A stretch of 42,960 nucleotides of DNA, from assembly GCF_014180685.1 (NCBI RefSeq), contig NZ_JACEHF010000018.1, forward strand, positions 1 to 42,960, given 5' to 3'. How positions within the stretch are numbered: position 1 is the stretch's first letter; each line of letters begins with the position of its first letter. Under the pieces are notes generated by a model. That model saw nothing but the letters and a program-made list of their open reading frames with translations. It was not told where the DNA came from and ran no database searches. Shown piece after piece: positions 42,421 to 42,960 of this stretch. The position numbers and the translations under genes were made by a program. Source of the DNA: Nocardioides pelophilus. GTDB taxonomy: Bacteria; Actinomycetota; Actinomycetes; Propionibacteriales; Nocardioidaceae.

Positions 42421-42960
42421 CTAGCTCCAGTGCCACGTCTGCCGGGCGAGCAGGTCGCGGGCGCGAGCGATCCGGGACCGGACGGTTCCGACCGGGACAC
42501 CCAGCCGTTCAGCGATCTCGTCGTATCCGAGCTGGTCGAACTCGCGCAGGATCAACGCCTCGCGGTACGGCTCCGGCACCCGGTCGAGCGCCTGGCGCAC
42601 GGCCATCTCGTCGGCCACGACCGAGCTGAGCCGCCGGCTGAACGCCGCGAGCTCGGGAACGTCGTCGGTCGCGGGCTCCGTCTTGCGTTGCTTCCTGCGG
42701 AGCAGCTGCAGCGCCTCGTTGCGGGCGATGGAGCGGACCCAGGTCTGGAAGCGGGACCGGCCCTCGAACTGGGAGATCTTCTCCATCACCGCGATCAGGG
42801 TCAGCTGCGCGGCGTCCTCGATGTCGGCCGGGTCGACCAGCAGCGAGGTGATCGCGGGGTGGGCGACCCGGTGGCGGTGCACGAGCTCGAGCAGCAGCTC
42901 GGTGGCGGCGACCGCGCCGCCCGCACCGAGCGACGCGAGGCTGTCCAGGATCGCGATCCG
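42421..42960 (-). CDS. ECF-type RNA polymerase sigma factor (cut by window edge)
   Basis: The C-terminal 179 residues are present; the N-terminus lies beyond the right edge. Region 2 is seen as DIEDAAQLTLIAVMEKI and FQTWVRSIARNEALQLLRR; region 4 as VPEPYREALILREFDQLGYDEIAERLGVPVGTVRSRIARARDLL. Short spacing between regions 2 and 4 marks the ECF group. No anti-sigma gene is seen on this side; the next gene downstream is the small RTX protein. Confidence 0.92.
   Translation of the reverse strand, partial: RIAILDSLASLGAGGAVAATELLLELVHRHRVAHPAITSLLVDPADIEDAAQLTLIAVMEKISQFEGRSRFQTWVRSIARNEALQLLRRKQRKTEPATDDVPELAAFSRRLSSVVADEMAVRQALDRVPEPYREALILREFDQLGYDEIAERLGVPVGTVRSRIARARDLLARQTWHWS

Overview
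The window is high-GC DNA with dense, often overlapping genes. The gene set (Pup-proteasome, mycothiol ligase MshC, PafBC, WYL regulators, DUF3090, PAC2, Rip3-like M50 protease) marks it as an actinobacterial chromosome. Base use, frequent GTG starts and short intergenic repeats point to Nocardioides or a close relative; that genus call is inference. No phage, insertion sequence, transposase, CRISPR array or rRNA was seen. No stretch longer than about 300 bases lacks a gene.

Positions 1-14000 hold one almost continuous proteasome and export block, mostly on the minus strand: a diacylglycerol-kinase-like gene (cut by the edge), a hypothetical gene, tatC, tatA, pafC, pafB, a tandem-FKBP lipoprotein, pafA, then prcA, prcB, pup, dop and arc/mpa. 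Two plus-strand genes interrupt it: an FAD/Rieske oxidoreductase and a DUF1206 membrane protein. Pup ends in Glu, so it can be ligated by PafA without deamidation. Arc ends in the GQYL gate-opening tail.

Positions 14000-29000 carry tRNA m1A58 methyltransferase, a glutamine amidotransferase, an M50-CBS protease, a RecB-like nuclease, a HAD phosphatase, metH, a PAC2 protein, mshC, a coupled trio (kinase-like SCO1664 family, DUF3090, histidine phosphatase), corA and uppP. From recalled gene numbers, gene content and order largely follow the M. tuberculosis Rv2093c-Rv2136c region. The metH leader carries a good match to the SAH riboswitch, including a P4 pseudoknot that overlaps a Shine-Dalgarno-sequestering hairpin.

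Positions 29000-42960 are more accessory: an aldo/keto reductase with a small coupled partner, a two-gene Aer-like PAS plus soluble chemoreceptor unit, an M20 peptidase, three Sec-exported proteins with RTX-type calcium-binding repeats (one fused to an esterase), a membrane GT2 glycosyltransferase lacking the usual DxD, a GNAT enzyme, tRNA-Leu(GAG), a cysteine-poor HesB-like protein, an M23 peptidase with a switch-like leader, PPK2 overlapping an HNH nuclease gene, an HTH-less LysR effector domain and a partial sigma factor.

At least twelve genes have a TANNNT -10 box placed 6-8 bases before the start codon, so leaderless transcription appears to be common here. The best candidates for something under-described are the metH riboswitch switch-over, the SCO1664/DUF3090/phosphatase module beside mshC, the 3'-end repeat pair at 12161 and 24688, and the M23 leader.
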